Below are positions 21,431-30,375 of a stretch of DNA of 64,000 bases, one piece after another. The translations under genes and the position numbers were made by a program. Within the stretch, counting starts at the first letter, position 1; each line of letters starts with the position of its first letter. The stretch is from Cerrena zonata. Its lineage: Eukaryota; Basidiomycota; Agaricomycetes; Polyporales; Cerrenaceae. The DNA lies in NCBI GenBank assembly GCA_038087015.1, contig JASBNA010000023.1, positions 62,001 to 126,000 of the forward strand, given 5' to 3'. The notes beneath the pieces were generated by a model. It was not told the DNA's origin and ran no database searches. It saw only the letters and a list, made by a program, of their open reading frames with translations.

Positions 21431-22792
21431 ATGATCTTTGAACTACTATCTCGTCCAGTAACTGCCAATGATGATCGAATGATCAATCAGAATGGGGAGT
21501 TGAGTTATCAAGAAATCTCCTTTTTGACATTCCAAGCGGTATTGGAAGTTGTTATTATCTGTTTGGCAGGATTTTTCGCTGCTAAGAGTGGATTATTGAA
21601 TACCAAGAGTCAAAAAGTGATTAGTCAATTAAACGTTGACTTGTTTACGCCATGTTTGGTGTTTACCAAATTGGCGCCATCATTGTCATTTCAAAAAATG
21701 GTTGATATTGTGATTATTCCGATTTTTTATATGATTTCAACTGGGATATCCTTTTTATGCTCTAAAGTTGTTAGTAAATGTTTTGGATTGAATGAGCCCG
21801 AAACCGATTACGTGACTGCAATGGCGGTGTTTGGGAATTCAAACTCTTTACCGGTTTCTTTGACATTATCATTGGCTTATACCTTACCTGATTTATTATG
21901 GGATGATTTAGAAGACGATAATCTGGATAAAGTTGCTTCCAGAGGTATATTGTACTTGCTTATTTTCCAACAATTGGGACAAGTCTTGAGATGGTCGTGG
22001 GGTTATAATAAATTATTAAAGAAAAGATCAAAAGCTGAATTGAATACTTATAATGGTGTTGTGCCCGATATTGAAGAAGGAACCAGTGAGACTTCAAGCT
22101 TACTTGATGCCACCACTGCCAATTATTCTTCCTCCAGTAGCTCAAGTGAAGATTTACCTAATGATACAAATAAGTCCTTATTAACAAAATTAACTTCCAA
22201 ACCATCAATTTCTTCTTTCTGGTCGTCATTTACTAACTTACCGGTTATTAAAGGTTTTTTGGAATTCATGAATCCTCCACTTTATGCAATGTTAATTTCA
22301 GTAATCATTGCCTCTGTTCCAGCATTACAAAATCTTTTTTTCAATAATGAAGATTCTTTTATTAAAAATACAGTAACGGCTTCCATTACTCAGTTGGGTC
22401 AGGTGTCGATTCCTCTAATTTTAATTGTCTTGGGTTCTAACTTGTACCCAGCAAAAGATTTACCTCCTCCTTCAAAACATTATAACAAAATCATTCTTGG
22501 TTCTCTATTATCAAGAATGATATTGCCTTCTTTGTTTTTACTTCCAATCATTGCATTTTGCGTTAAATTCATCAATATCTCAATCTTGGACGATCCAATC
22601 TTTTTAATTGTGGCTTTCATTCTCACTATATCTCCTCCGGCCATTCAATTATCCCAAATTACTCAATTAAATAATATTTATCAAAAGGAAATGAGTGGAG
22701 TTTTATTCTACGGTTATGTCATCTTGACCTTACCAACAACCATTTTTATAGTTGTAACTTCCTTGGAAGTTCTTAGATGGGCCCTTGATTGA
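21431..22792 (+). CDS. PIN-like auxin-efflux-carrier family membrane protein
   Basis: 453 aa with the two hydrophobic blocks of the Mem_trans/auxin efflux carrier family: about residues 30-200 (FQAVLEVVIICLAGFFAAKSGLL, LNVDLFTPCLVFTKLAPSLS, then the N-rich MAVFGNSNSLPVSLT crossover) and about 275-450 (FMNPPLYAMLISVIIASVPALQ, QVSIPLILIVLGSNLYP, ISPPAIQLSQIT). A hydrophilic Ser-rich loop (about 200-270) lies between them. Related to S. cerevisiae YLR152C/YNL095C/ECM3, whose substrate is unknown; ER or vacuolar membrane is likely. The ATG at 21431 gives a short polar leader; a second Met at residue 17 is possible. Intact frame. Confidence 0.88.
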   Translation: MIFELLSRPVTANDDRMINQNGELSYQEISFLTFQAVLEVVIICLAGFFAAKSGLLNTKSQKVISQLNVDLFTPCLVFTKLAPSLSFQKMVDIVIIPIFYMISTGISFLCSKVVSKCFGLNEPETDYVTAMAVFGNSNSLPVSLTLSLAYTLPDLLWDDLEDDNLDKVASRGILYLLIFQQLGQVLRWSWGYNKLLKKRSKAELNTYNGVVPDIEEGTSETSSLLDATTANYSSSSSSSEDLPNDTNKSLLTKLTSKPSISSFWSSFTNLPVIKGFLEFMNPPLYAMLISVIIASVPALQNLFFNNEDSFIKNTVTASITQLGQVSIPLILIVLGSNLYPAKDLPPPSKHYNKIILGSLLSRMILPSLFLLPIIAFCVKFINISILDDPIFLIVAFILTISPPAIQLSQITQLNNIYQKEMSGVLFYGYVILTLPTTIFIVVTSLEVLRWALD

Positions 22793-23043
22793 TCCCGGCG
22801 TTATACATATATGTTTTTTCCAGAGTTGTACTGATAGTTTGTAGTCTACTTTAAGTAACGGATCAAGTGATAACAATTGAGATTTATCGCAATTTTTTGA
22901 TACGATTTTCCTTTTATTTGTTCGATTTTTTTTTTTCGGTGCAGCTTTTTTCCAGTGTCGAAAAAGGGAGTAGAAATTTGAAATTATCCTTTTAAGCAAC
23001 CAATTTCTTCTGGTGTCTTTCATGACTTAATGAACTAAACAAT

Positions 23044-23592
23044 ATGGTTAAGTCACGTAAGTTAGCGGTTGTTGGTAGTCGTTCAGTTGGGAAAAGTTCT
23101 ATAACAGTAAGATTTGTTGAAGATCACTTTGTTGAAAGTTATTACCCTACTATTGAAAATCAATTTTCAAAATCAATAAATTATAAAAATCAAGAATACG
23201 CTATTGAAATCTTAGATACAGCAGGTCAAGATGAGTTTAGTATAATGAATGAAAAACATTTAATTGGTATTCATGGTTACTTAATTGTTTACTCTGTTAC
23301 TTCGAGACAATCTTTTGAATTAATTGAGGTTATAAGAGATAAAATATTAAATTCAATGGGGAATGACAATATCCCCATGGTTTTAATTGGTAATAAGTCA
23401 GATTTGAATTTTCAGAGACAAGTTAGTTACGACGAAGGCTTAAAATTATCGCAAAAATTTGGTATAAAGTTCTTAGAGACTTCGGTTAGAGATGATGTTA
23501 ATATAAATAACTCTTTTGAATTACTCATTGATGAAATTGAAAAAATTCAAAACCCTCAAGTCAAGCAAGATGATAAATGTATAATTGTTTGA
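23044..23592 (+). CDS. RHB1: RHB1, Rheb-type small GTPase
   Basis: 182 aa Ras-superfamily protein of the Rheb branch, an upstream regulator in TOR signalling and basic amino-acid uptake. P loop GSRSVGKSS has the Rheb-typical Arg in place of the second Ras Gly. The effector loop is YYPTIENQF, switch II is DTAGQDEFS, the guanine motif is NKSD, and the C-terminal CIIV is a CaaX farnesylation box. The rest of the G domain (GYLIVYSVTSRQSFELI) also fits Rheb. The ATG is preceded by an AAC AAT context. Intact frame; 251 bp from the carrier gene and convergent with MCA1. Confidence 0.95.
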   Translation: MVKSRKLAVVGSRSVGKSSITVRFVEDHFVESYYPTIENQFSKSINYKNQEYAIEILDTAGQDEFSIMNEKHLIGIHGYLIVYSVTSRQSFELIEVIRDKILNSMGNDNIPMVLIGNKSDLNFQRQVSYDEGLKLSQKFGIKFLETSVRDDVNINNSFELLIDEIEKIQNPQVKQDDKCIIV

Positions 23593-23689
23593 TTATATTT
23601 ATTTCTTTACACGCAAAACAATACAAAAAGAAAAAAAAATTTGGGAAAATATATATAAAAACTAGTAAAGACAAATTTTGTAGCATAAG

Positions 23690-23729
23690 TTATACGATGA
23701 ATTGTAGATTAATTATACGATGAATTGTA
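23690..23729. repeat. Direct repeat that duplicates the MCA1 C-terminal codons and stop
   Basis: On the + strand TTATACGATGAATTGTA occurs at 23690-23706 and again at 23713-23729. The second copy is the reverse complement of the last MCA1 codons and its TAA; the first copy is the same 17 bp repeated just beyond the stop. It probably arose by short tandem duplication. Confidence 0.8.
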
Positions 23730-25395
23730 AGTTAACGTCAATTGGGTGTGAGGCGGATAATTGGGGTTTTTGACTGTATTTGGAACTTAAAATTTCTCTG
23801 GTATTTTGCAACAAGGTTAAATATGATTGATTTGATTGTTTTTCATGGTTTCGATGAATGAATAACTCATTGCCCCGGTACTTTGACCATCTTCTTTAGC
23901 ATCAGCTGAAGTCTGATCATCTTTACATCCACTCAATAAAATAGCATCACATGGTGCAGTCTTTGTCTTTTTGGTTAATTCTTCCGCTTTCTCAGCTTTA
24001 TCTTTATTCATAACCGATTTGAAAACGCCTTGTATTCCTTTAAACATGGCCTTTTGATCACCTTTTGAATAAGCTTTAAAGTGTCTAATAATCCGGATCC
24101 TGCTTCTTCTAACACATTTGGTTCTTTTAATAAACCTTTGGTTGAATAAGTATATGGTAAATCCAATACTGACCCAGAGTGACAGGAATCAAATAAAGCA
24201 GTCAATCTGGTACCCTTTGGTAATGGAGACACCAAGGTATCATGTAACTCATCATCAGTTAAAATCCATTTGTTTCGAAATCAAGTGGATAAATAACTTC
24301 ATCAAGTCCATCGGCTTCATCACCATTTTTATCTTCAGTTTGACCTCCATGTCCTGAATAATGAAAGAAAAGTGAATCATTTGGTCTAGCGTCTTTTACC
24401 AACCATTGAATTCCATCTCTTATATTTTGGACAGTTGGAATTTGTCTTCTATTATTAGCATTATCATTCAACTGAACTATACTATCATTACTAAACCCTT
24501 GGCTTAATAAAAATTGCTTAACATTGTCAGTATCATTAATACAACCTTTAAGTTCATTTTTGGTACCGATATAGTTTATACCAACAAGTAAAGCCTTCTT
24601 TTTACCATTACATTGAGAGTATTGGTAAGAGTATCCATCTACACCGAAAGATTGTTCTTGTGAGCTTGGTCTTGAAAATGATTGACCAGACCCCTGTTGA
24701 CCATACCCCTGTTGACCATACCCTTGATTAGATCCGTAAGCTTGCTGTTGGCCATGACCCGATTGGCGGCCTGACCCGTGTGATTCTTGCTGACCATAAC
24801 CAGATTGGCGGCCTGACCCGTGTGATTCTTGCTGACCATAACCAGATTGGCGGCCCCCGTAGGATTCTTGCTGGCCATAACCACCAGATTGGCGGCCTGA
24901 TTCGTGTGATTGTTGCTGACCATAACCAGATTGGCGACCATAAGATTCTTGCTGACCATAACCACCAGATTGACGACCTGATCCGTATGATTCTTCTTGA
25001 CCGTGTCCACGGCCTCCATAGGATTCTTGTTGACCATATCCTCCAGATTGATGACCATAGGATTCTTGTTGACCGTATCCTCCAGATTGACGGCCTGATC
25101 CGTATGATTCCTGCTGTCCATAACCACCAGATTGACGGCCTGATCCATATGATTCCTGCTGACCATAACCAGATTGGCGACCATATGATTCCTGTTGACC
25201 GTATCCTCCAGATTGACGGCCCCCATACGATTCTTGCTGGCCGTACTCTTGATATCTACCTTGGGGAGGGCCTGAAGGTCTACCATAACTTTCTTCTTCG
25301 TATCTACCTGGCGCACCTGATGGTCTTGATTGTTGTTCGTTGTAACCACCGTTGTAACCACCGTTGTAACCACTATTATTACCGTAATATGACAT
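23713..25395 (-). CDS. MCA1: MCA1 metacaspase, broken by three 1-base deletions
   Basis: Type I metacaspase (Ca2+-dependent Arg/Lys-specific cysteine peptidase; aggregate clearance and cell death). ATG at 25395. The prodomain (about 1-250) is Q/G/Y/S-rich with about 16 copies of a [16 protein letters not shown] unit. The p20 domain follows: [10 protein letters not shown], catalytic His in [10 protein letters not shown], and the catalytic Cys in [10 protein letters not shown]. Three missing bases break it: in the A4 run 24261-24264, near 24075-24077, and in the T5 run 23839-23843. Adding one base at each gives a continuous 561-aa frame through [33 protein letters not shown] and the family-typical [13 protein letters not shown] end, with the stop at 23715-23713. 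Without correction the first frame stops right after the catalytic His region. Confidence 0.9.
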
Positions 25396-26060
25396 CGTGC
25401 TTCGTTTAGCTTGGACTAATAGAACGAATCAAACACCTATTCAATTGAGTTTCGATGGAATTGATCCAATAAACAAAAATCGAAGAAGTGAAATTTGTTA
25501 GTCAGGGGATTTTGTGTAAAATTGTCCCAGCCTACTTTTGTTAAGGATCGTGTACTTACCCCGGAATTGCAGCTGAAAGATGCCACTATAGAGTGCCATT
25601 CCCAGCTTTGGGTGAGTAGTTGGTGCTATTATTGCTTGTAGGCTCTACTGAATAGGTAGCTGGTGACTTCCTAAGTACTGGAACTGTGGTAGAAGCCAAT
25701 GGTGCTTGTTGGTTTTGCTACATTTTTGCAATTTCTCAACCAAATTCATTGATGAGCTTTCCCCAGTAGAAGATTCAGTTTAGGTATTAAACCCATAGAA
25801 CCACTGCTGCATCTAACTCAGGTGCCGTTTGCCACCTCCAGATGCTAATCAACACTGCTCATTAAACCCACCAAATGAAGACCAGAAATGGACTTTATAC
25901 TGAAAAGTAACGTCCCAGAATCTAAAAGACCCATACACCTTATAAAAATGCTATTAATTTTTCTGAAAACAGCCAAATTTGGAGCTTCTTCTCACAGGGT
26001 ATGAAGTCTTACTAGTTTTACTAGCTTATTAGACACCGTGAATATAGCAGAACATACGAA
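25396..26060. other. Divergent promoter MCA1/YND1
   Basis: 665 bp with no ORF of note. Contains TATAAAAAT-like sequence near 25940 and a poly-pyrimidine patch. No repeat or RNA gene seen. Confidence 0.6.
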
Positions 26061-28412
26061 ATGGTTAGCCAGCTGAAGTCTAAACGTCTGGCAGAGACGA
26101 GAGATGAAAAGAAAGAGAAGAAATTGAAGACCGGTCCGCTTAAGTCAGAAGAAGGTATTCCTTATGATTATATTGTTATAGTTGATTCAGGATCTGGCGG
26201 ATCCCGAGTTTTCGTTTACAATTGGTTGAATCCATACCACGCTTTGCAGCAGGGTCATGACATGGCGCAACATGCGAAGTCGTTGACACTCGTTAAGAAG
26301 TTTTCTTCCGATGAAAGGGACTCCAAAGGAAATGATAGCGAGAGTGAATCAGATTCGGATTCTGAAAATGAGTCGAGTGAAGATAATAAACAGAACAAGA
26401 ACAAGAACAAGAACAAGAACAAGAACAAGGGTGGTTTCAATAACATAAAGTTCCCTAAAATAGGACTGAAAAAGAAATGGCATCGAAAGATATCTCCTGG
26501 TATTTCGTCTTTCAATTTAAGTCCTCAAAAAGTTGGAAACCGTCATATTAAAAATTTATTATCGTTAGCAAGTAAAGTTGTTCCTAAATCGGAGCATACT
26601 AGAACTCCTATTTTCCTTCATTCGACTGCAGGTATGAGATTATTACCTCCAAATGAACAAAGTTATATCCTTGAAAACATATGTTCGTATATTCAGTATA
26701 ATCTGGATTTTTACATTCCGGACTGTGCAACCCATATCAATGTAATAGATGGTGATATTGAAGGCTTATATGGTTGGCTTTCAATCAATTATCTAATAGA
26801 TTCGTTTGATCACCCCGATAAACATGCTCATGGTAAAAATCATACAACTTATGGTCTCTTGGATATGGGTGGTGCATCTACTCAAGTTGTCTTTCAACCA
26901 AATTCAACTGAAGTTGATGAACATAATAATAATTTATACAAGATTCACTTATCAGAATTACCTTTACTTCAAAATGGATCCTTTAATACTAACAATATCA
27001 TCGGTAATTACACTGTCCCAGTATCTAAAGACTATAACATTTATTCCGATTCTTTTCTTGGTTTTGGAATGTATCAAGCCCATAATCGATATCTTTCATT
27101 TTTAACGGAAAAATTCCGCAAAGATAATGATTTAGATGGTGAAGCTGGTAACTTTTATAGCAGTATCACTACCCCAGTTCCAGATCCCTGTTTACCTAAA
27201 GGTTATACGACTTCAAATAAAATTAATGATGTCAATGTCGATTTTATAGGGGAGAGTAACTTTGAGAAATGTTTGGAATCGATATTCCCAGTTTTAGTAA
27301 ATACAACCCATAGTGCAGGTAACACTAATGGTAAAGGAAGTGAAAAATGCAAACAATATAACGCCGGTGACCAAGTCAGCTCGTGTCTTTTAAACGATTT
27401 GATACCTTCTTTTGATTTTGATGTGAATCATTTCGTTGGTGTAAGTGGTTATTGGGATGCATTAACTCATTTACTCTCTTATGAAAGTAAACTTCCAAAA
27501 CGTAAAGATAAGAATCAAAAATCAGACAAAGATTCAGAAAATCAAGAATCTTATGATTATAATGTTATATATAAGCAAACCTCCAAACTTTGCTCACAGT
27601 CTTTAAGTCAATTATTCGAATTAAATAATGTTAAACCAGAAAAACTGAGGTTATCCGAATCCGATCTTTCAGAGTTGTGTTTTAAATCATCTTGGATCCT
27701 TAATTTTCTTCACTTAGGTCTAGGTTTCCCTCGTTTTGGCATTGATGAAATCCCAAACAAAGATAATCAGTTCAAGTCTTTGCAATTAGCTGAAAAATTG
27801 GGTGGCTCAAAATTTTCATGGACCCTAGGGCGTGCTTTATTATATGCTAATGATGAATACGTTCAAGCTTTTAATAATTATACTACAGATAATAACGCAC
27901 CACCTTCCTCGTTACTTCAAAGACCAGGGTATTATTACACTGCAGTTTCAAGCGTATTCCATTATGGGGCTGAACAATCCGGTATTAGTCCAAGACCTCA
28001 ATATACTGAACCAGTTGCTGGAGCCAAATACCCCCAATTTGATTATGAAACCGATCTAGATAATGGTGATGTACTGAAATGGTATGTCCAACCACATCGT
28101 TGGTACGGAATTGCTGTGCTTATGTCATTATTTGGTATAATAGTGTGGTTGATGTTGGGTGAGACGGGTAGAAAGTCTCTAGTCAATAAGATTCGCCTGA
28201 AAACTCGAAATGGTATTTACAAGGTCAATGACTTGATTAAGAAAAACAAATCTTCAAATGGTATATATTCAAGAGTTCCAACAGATTCTAATCAAAATCC
28301 TACAGATTTAGAAGTTGCTGGGTACGAATTAAATAATATGGGTAGTAGAGAGTCTTCAAACGAAAGTCAAGATCCTACATTCAAAATCGAAAGCGATGAT
28401 GAATCAAACTAA
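26061..28412 (+). CDS. YND1: YND1, Golgi apyrase (nucleoside diphosphatase)
   Basis: 783 aa GDA1/CD39 family enzyme that hydrolyses nucleoside di- and triphosphates in the Golgi lumen, allowing sugar-nucleotide exchange for glycosylation. Apyrase conserved regions in order: VIVDSGSGGSRVFVYNW (about 34-50), IFLHSTAGMRLLPP (about 188-201), VIDGDIEGLYGWLSINYL (about 229-246), LLDMGGASTQVVFQ (about 268-281) and FVGVSGYWDALTHL (about 458-471). One transmembrane helix, WYGIAVLMSLFGIIVWLMLG (about 680-700), precedes an 80-residue cytosolic tail. An acidic and KNKNKN-repeat insert (about 80-125) separates regions 1 and 2 and makes it longer than the ~630-aa S. cerevisiae protein. Converges with the MDR gene; the 164-bp gap has a TTCGG-rich microrepeat (about 28493-28527). 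Confidence 0.94.
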   Translation: MVSQLKSKRLAETRDEKKEKKLKTGPLKSEEGIPYDYIVIVDSGSGGSRVFVYNWLNPYHALQQGHDMAQHAKSLTLVKKFSSDERDSKGNDSESESDSDSENESSEDNKQNKNKNKNKNKNKGGFNNIKFPKIGLKKKWHRKISPGISSFNLSPQKVGNRHIKNLLSLASKVVPKSEHTRTPIFLHSTAGMRLLPPNEQSYILENICSYIQYNLDFYIPDCATHINVIDGDIEGLYGWLSINYLIDSFDHPDKHAHGKNHTTYGLLDMGGASTQVVFQPNSTEVDEHNNNLYKIHLSELPLLQNGSFNTNNIIGNYTVPVSKDYNIYSDSFLGFGMYQAHNRYLSFLTEKFRKDNDLDGEAGNFYSSITTPVPDPCLPKGYTTSNKINDVNVDFIGESNFEKCLESIFPVLVNTTHSAGNTNGKGSEKCKQYNAGDQVSSCLLNDLIPSFDFDVNHFVGVSGYWDALTHLLSYESKLPKRKDKNQKSDKDSENQESYDYNVIYKQTSKLCSQSLSQLFELNNVKPEKLRLSESDLSELCFKSSWILNFLHLGLGFPRFGIDEIPNKDNQFKSLQLAEKLGGSKFSWTLGRALLYANDEYVQAFNNYTTDNNAPPSSLLQRPGYYYTAVSSVFHYGAEQSGISPRPQYTEPVAGAKYPQFDYETDLDNGDVLKWYVQPHRWYGIAVLMSLFGIIVWLMLGETGRKSLVNKIRLKTRNGIYKVNDLIKKNKSSNGIYSRVPTDSNQNPTDLEVAGYELNNMGSRESSNESQDPTFKIESDDESN

Positions 28413-28576
28413 TTACTGATATAGCTAGGCACTTAATACTATATGTTTATATTATGGCTTTGTAAGTTCTATTGTATTTAACTCATGGTCCGTATCGGTT
28501 CGGTTGGCTTCGCTTCGTTTCGGTTGCGAAAAAGCTACTGTTTCTCATAATGAGATAATGTATTTACTCTATACAA

Positions 28577-29787
28577 TTAAATAGTAACCACGTATTTTTC
28601 ACCTTTTGCACCAATTTCCTCTAGGTCCTTCAATGCTTCGCCAATCAAGTGTAGTCCACCATTATAGGCTTTATATTTAACGGTCTGTATTTGTTTGTTA
28701 TCTAAAAAGGTAGTAGTAACATCAACAAATTTTTTACCAAAGTCAATATTTTCATGAAATTTTTTGATAACAACATCTTTAAGCTGTACTGACGGTGGGA
28801 TCTCCTTAGGCTTTCCTACAATAGCCGCAAGTAAAGGTTTTTCGTCCTTGGAAAGATTGCCGGAACCTTTATCGAGGATTTCAGCGACAGTGGCTGCGGT
28901 GTCTTTGGAAACACAATCCACACCAAATTTTATATCATTTTCGGCTTCAACAGCTTTTGAAATAATCTCATGTTTGGGCAAATGGCGGTCAATTATGTGA
29001 TCAACCCCTAACTTGGATAGATATTCGTTGTGAGAAGAGCTTGAAACTGCAATCACTTTCAAACCGTGAAGTTTAGCTAATTGAATAACATAAAGGCCCA
29101 CAATGGTACTACCTCCCCATAAAAGTAAAGTTCCAGACTTTTTTTCAACTTCAGATGTAAGCTTGAAACCGAAAGTGTCATATAAGATAACACCAGCTGT
29201 AACCAAGCCGACTCCTACAGTGGCTCCATCTTCAAAAGAAAGATGATCAGATAATTTCCAAACCAAACGAGAATCAATAGAAGTATACTCTTGAAATGTA
29301 CTGGTTCTGTTGTCTCTATAGCTTGTAGAGCTAATAATAACCTTGTCACCTGGTCTATAGTTATCAACTTTAGCTCCGACCTTTATTATAACACCACTAC
29401 TTTCACGACCATTAATCCATGGGAAGTGGTATATGCCAAACCCGTACTTCTTACCTTTCCAATCAATGGGATTTAGTCCAACTGCTTTATTCTGAACCAA
29501 CACATCGTATTCGCCAATTTCAGGAACCTCAAAGTCCTCAATCAACTTCAATGGTTCTTTGAAATGTGTCACCAGAAGGGCTCTTTGTCTTGTACCTTTA
29601 AAGACTTCTATGGTTTTTTCGGTAGTGTCCTTCAAGGTCTCTGGATGGTTTAATAGCTAAGTTGAATGCTGCTGAGACATCAGTGTGTGCTTTGGGAGTC
29701 AGATCAGTATGTTTCTTGACCCTTTTAGCAGCATTGTGGGATTCAAAACTGCTCAACGTTATTTCTCTTTCTTGTTATTGTAGACAT
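28577..29787 (-). CDS. MDR-superfamily zinc-less oxidoreductase, broken by two 1-base insertions
   Basis: Medium-chain dehydrogenase/reductase with the YNL134C/YCR102C-type pattern: catalytic N half (VGLNPIDWKGKKYGFG, NGRESSGVIIKVG, YRPGDKVI) and a Rossmann half (LLLWGGSTIVGLYVIQLAK, LGVDHIIDR, FGVDCVSKDTA). No zinc-ligand Cys set is visible, so likely an NAD(P)H quinone or enoyl reductase; substrate unknown. The main frame (29635-28577) has no ATG at all. Upstream, an ATG at 29787 opens MSTITRKRNNV. Dropping one base near 29750-29757 and one near 29634-29638 joins it through a basic AAKRVKKHTDLTPKA and an AAFNLAIKPSRDL segment to the enzyme, giving 402 aa. The N-terminal extension is Lys/Arg-rich and unusual for the family. 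It is divergent from the flavin monooxygenase, a plausible redox pair. Confidence 0.8.
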
Positions 29788-30375
29788 TCTTTCAAGCTTA
29801 ATCTATAACACTAACGAATCAGTCGATTAATACTACAGAATTTTACAAAATCCCTTCATTTCTAAATACTTATATAGCTATGAAGCAATATTTCTAAGAG
29901 TAATGGTTCTCTCCCGAGCCAGAGAGTTCCAACCCGACCCTAACAATGGAAGAAAATACGTTATTGAACGAAGCTTCTGGCCCGTTTCAAATTAATCTCC
30001 TAAGTAAGCCACATGCTCACACTTGGAAATGAGTTATCTCAGTCTATTTCATTCACTTTTGAGGTGATTGATATGTCGAATGAAATGCTGCTGAATCCAC
30101 AGTTTTTTCTCAAGCAATCCCTGCGGTTGGCTTTTTTTTATTGCAAAAAAATGAGATTTGGGATTTTTTGCAATAATTTTGCAATCGCTTAAGAGCGACT
30201 CCACAATTTATGTTTTGCCTTGTACCCGTCTTAGTTCGCTGATTAGTGTTGCATGTTTACTAAGACATTATGTATGAAGACATTCTTAGTAATGTGAAAA
30301 ATCACCTAGCTAGTACTTAAGGAGAGAGTTTATCATAGAATAATGCACTGCATATCATACTAAATATCATCAAGC
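29788..30375. other. Divergent promoter MDR oxidoreductase / flavin monooxygenase
   Basis: 588 bp holding a perfect 13-bp inverted repeat (30138-30176) and a further TTTTGCAA at 30177-30184. No gene seen. Confidence 0.65.
30138..30176. repeat. Perfect inverted repeat TTATTGCAAAAAA
   Basis: TTATTGCAAAAAA (30138-30150) is exactly mirrored by TTTTTTGCAATAA (30164-30176) with a 13-bp spacer. It lies 200-240 bp before the monooxygenase ATG. TTGCAA occurs three times in 45 bp. Possible operator for a dimeric factor. Confidence 0.75.
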
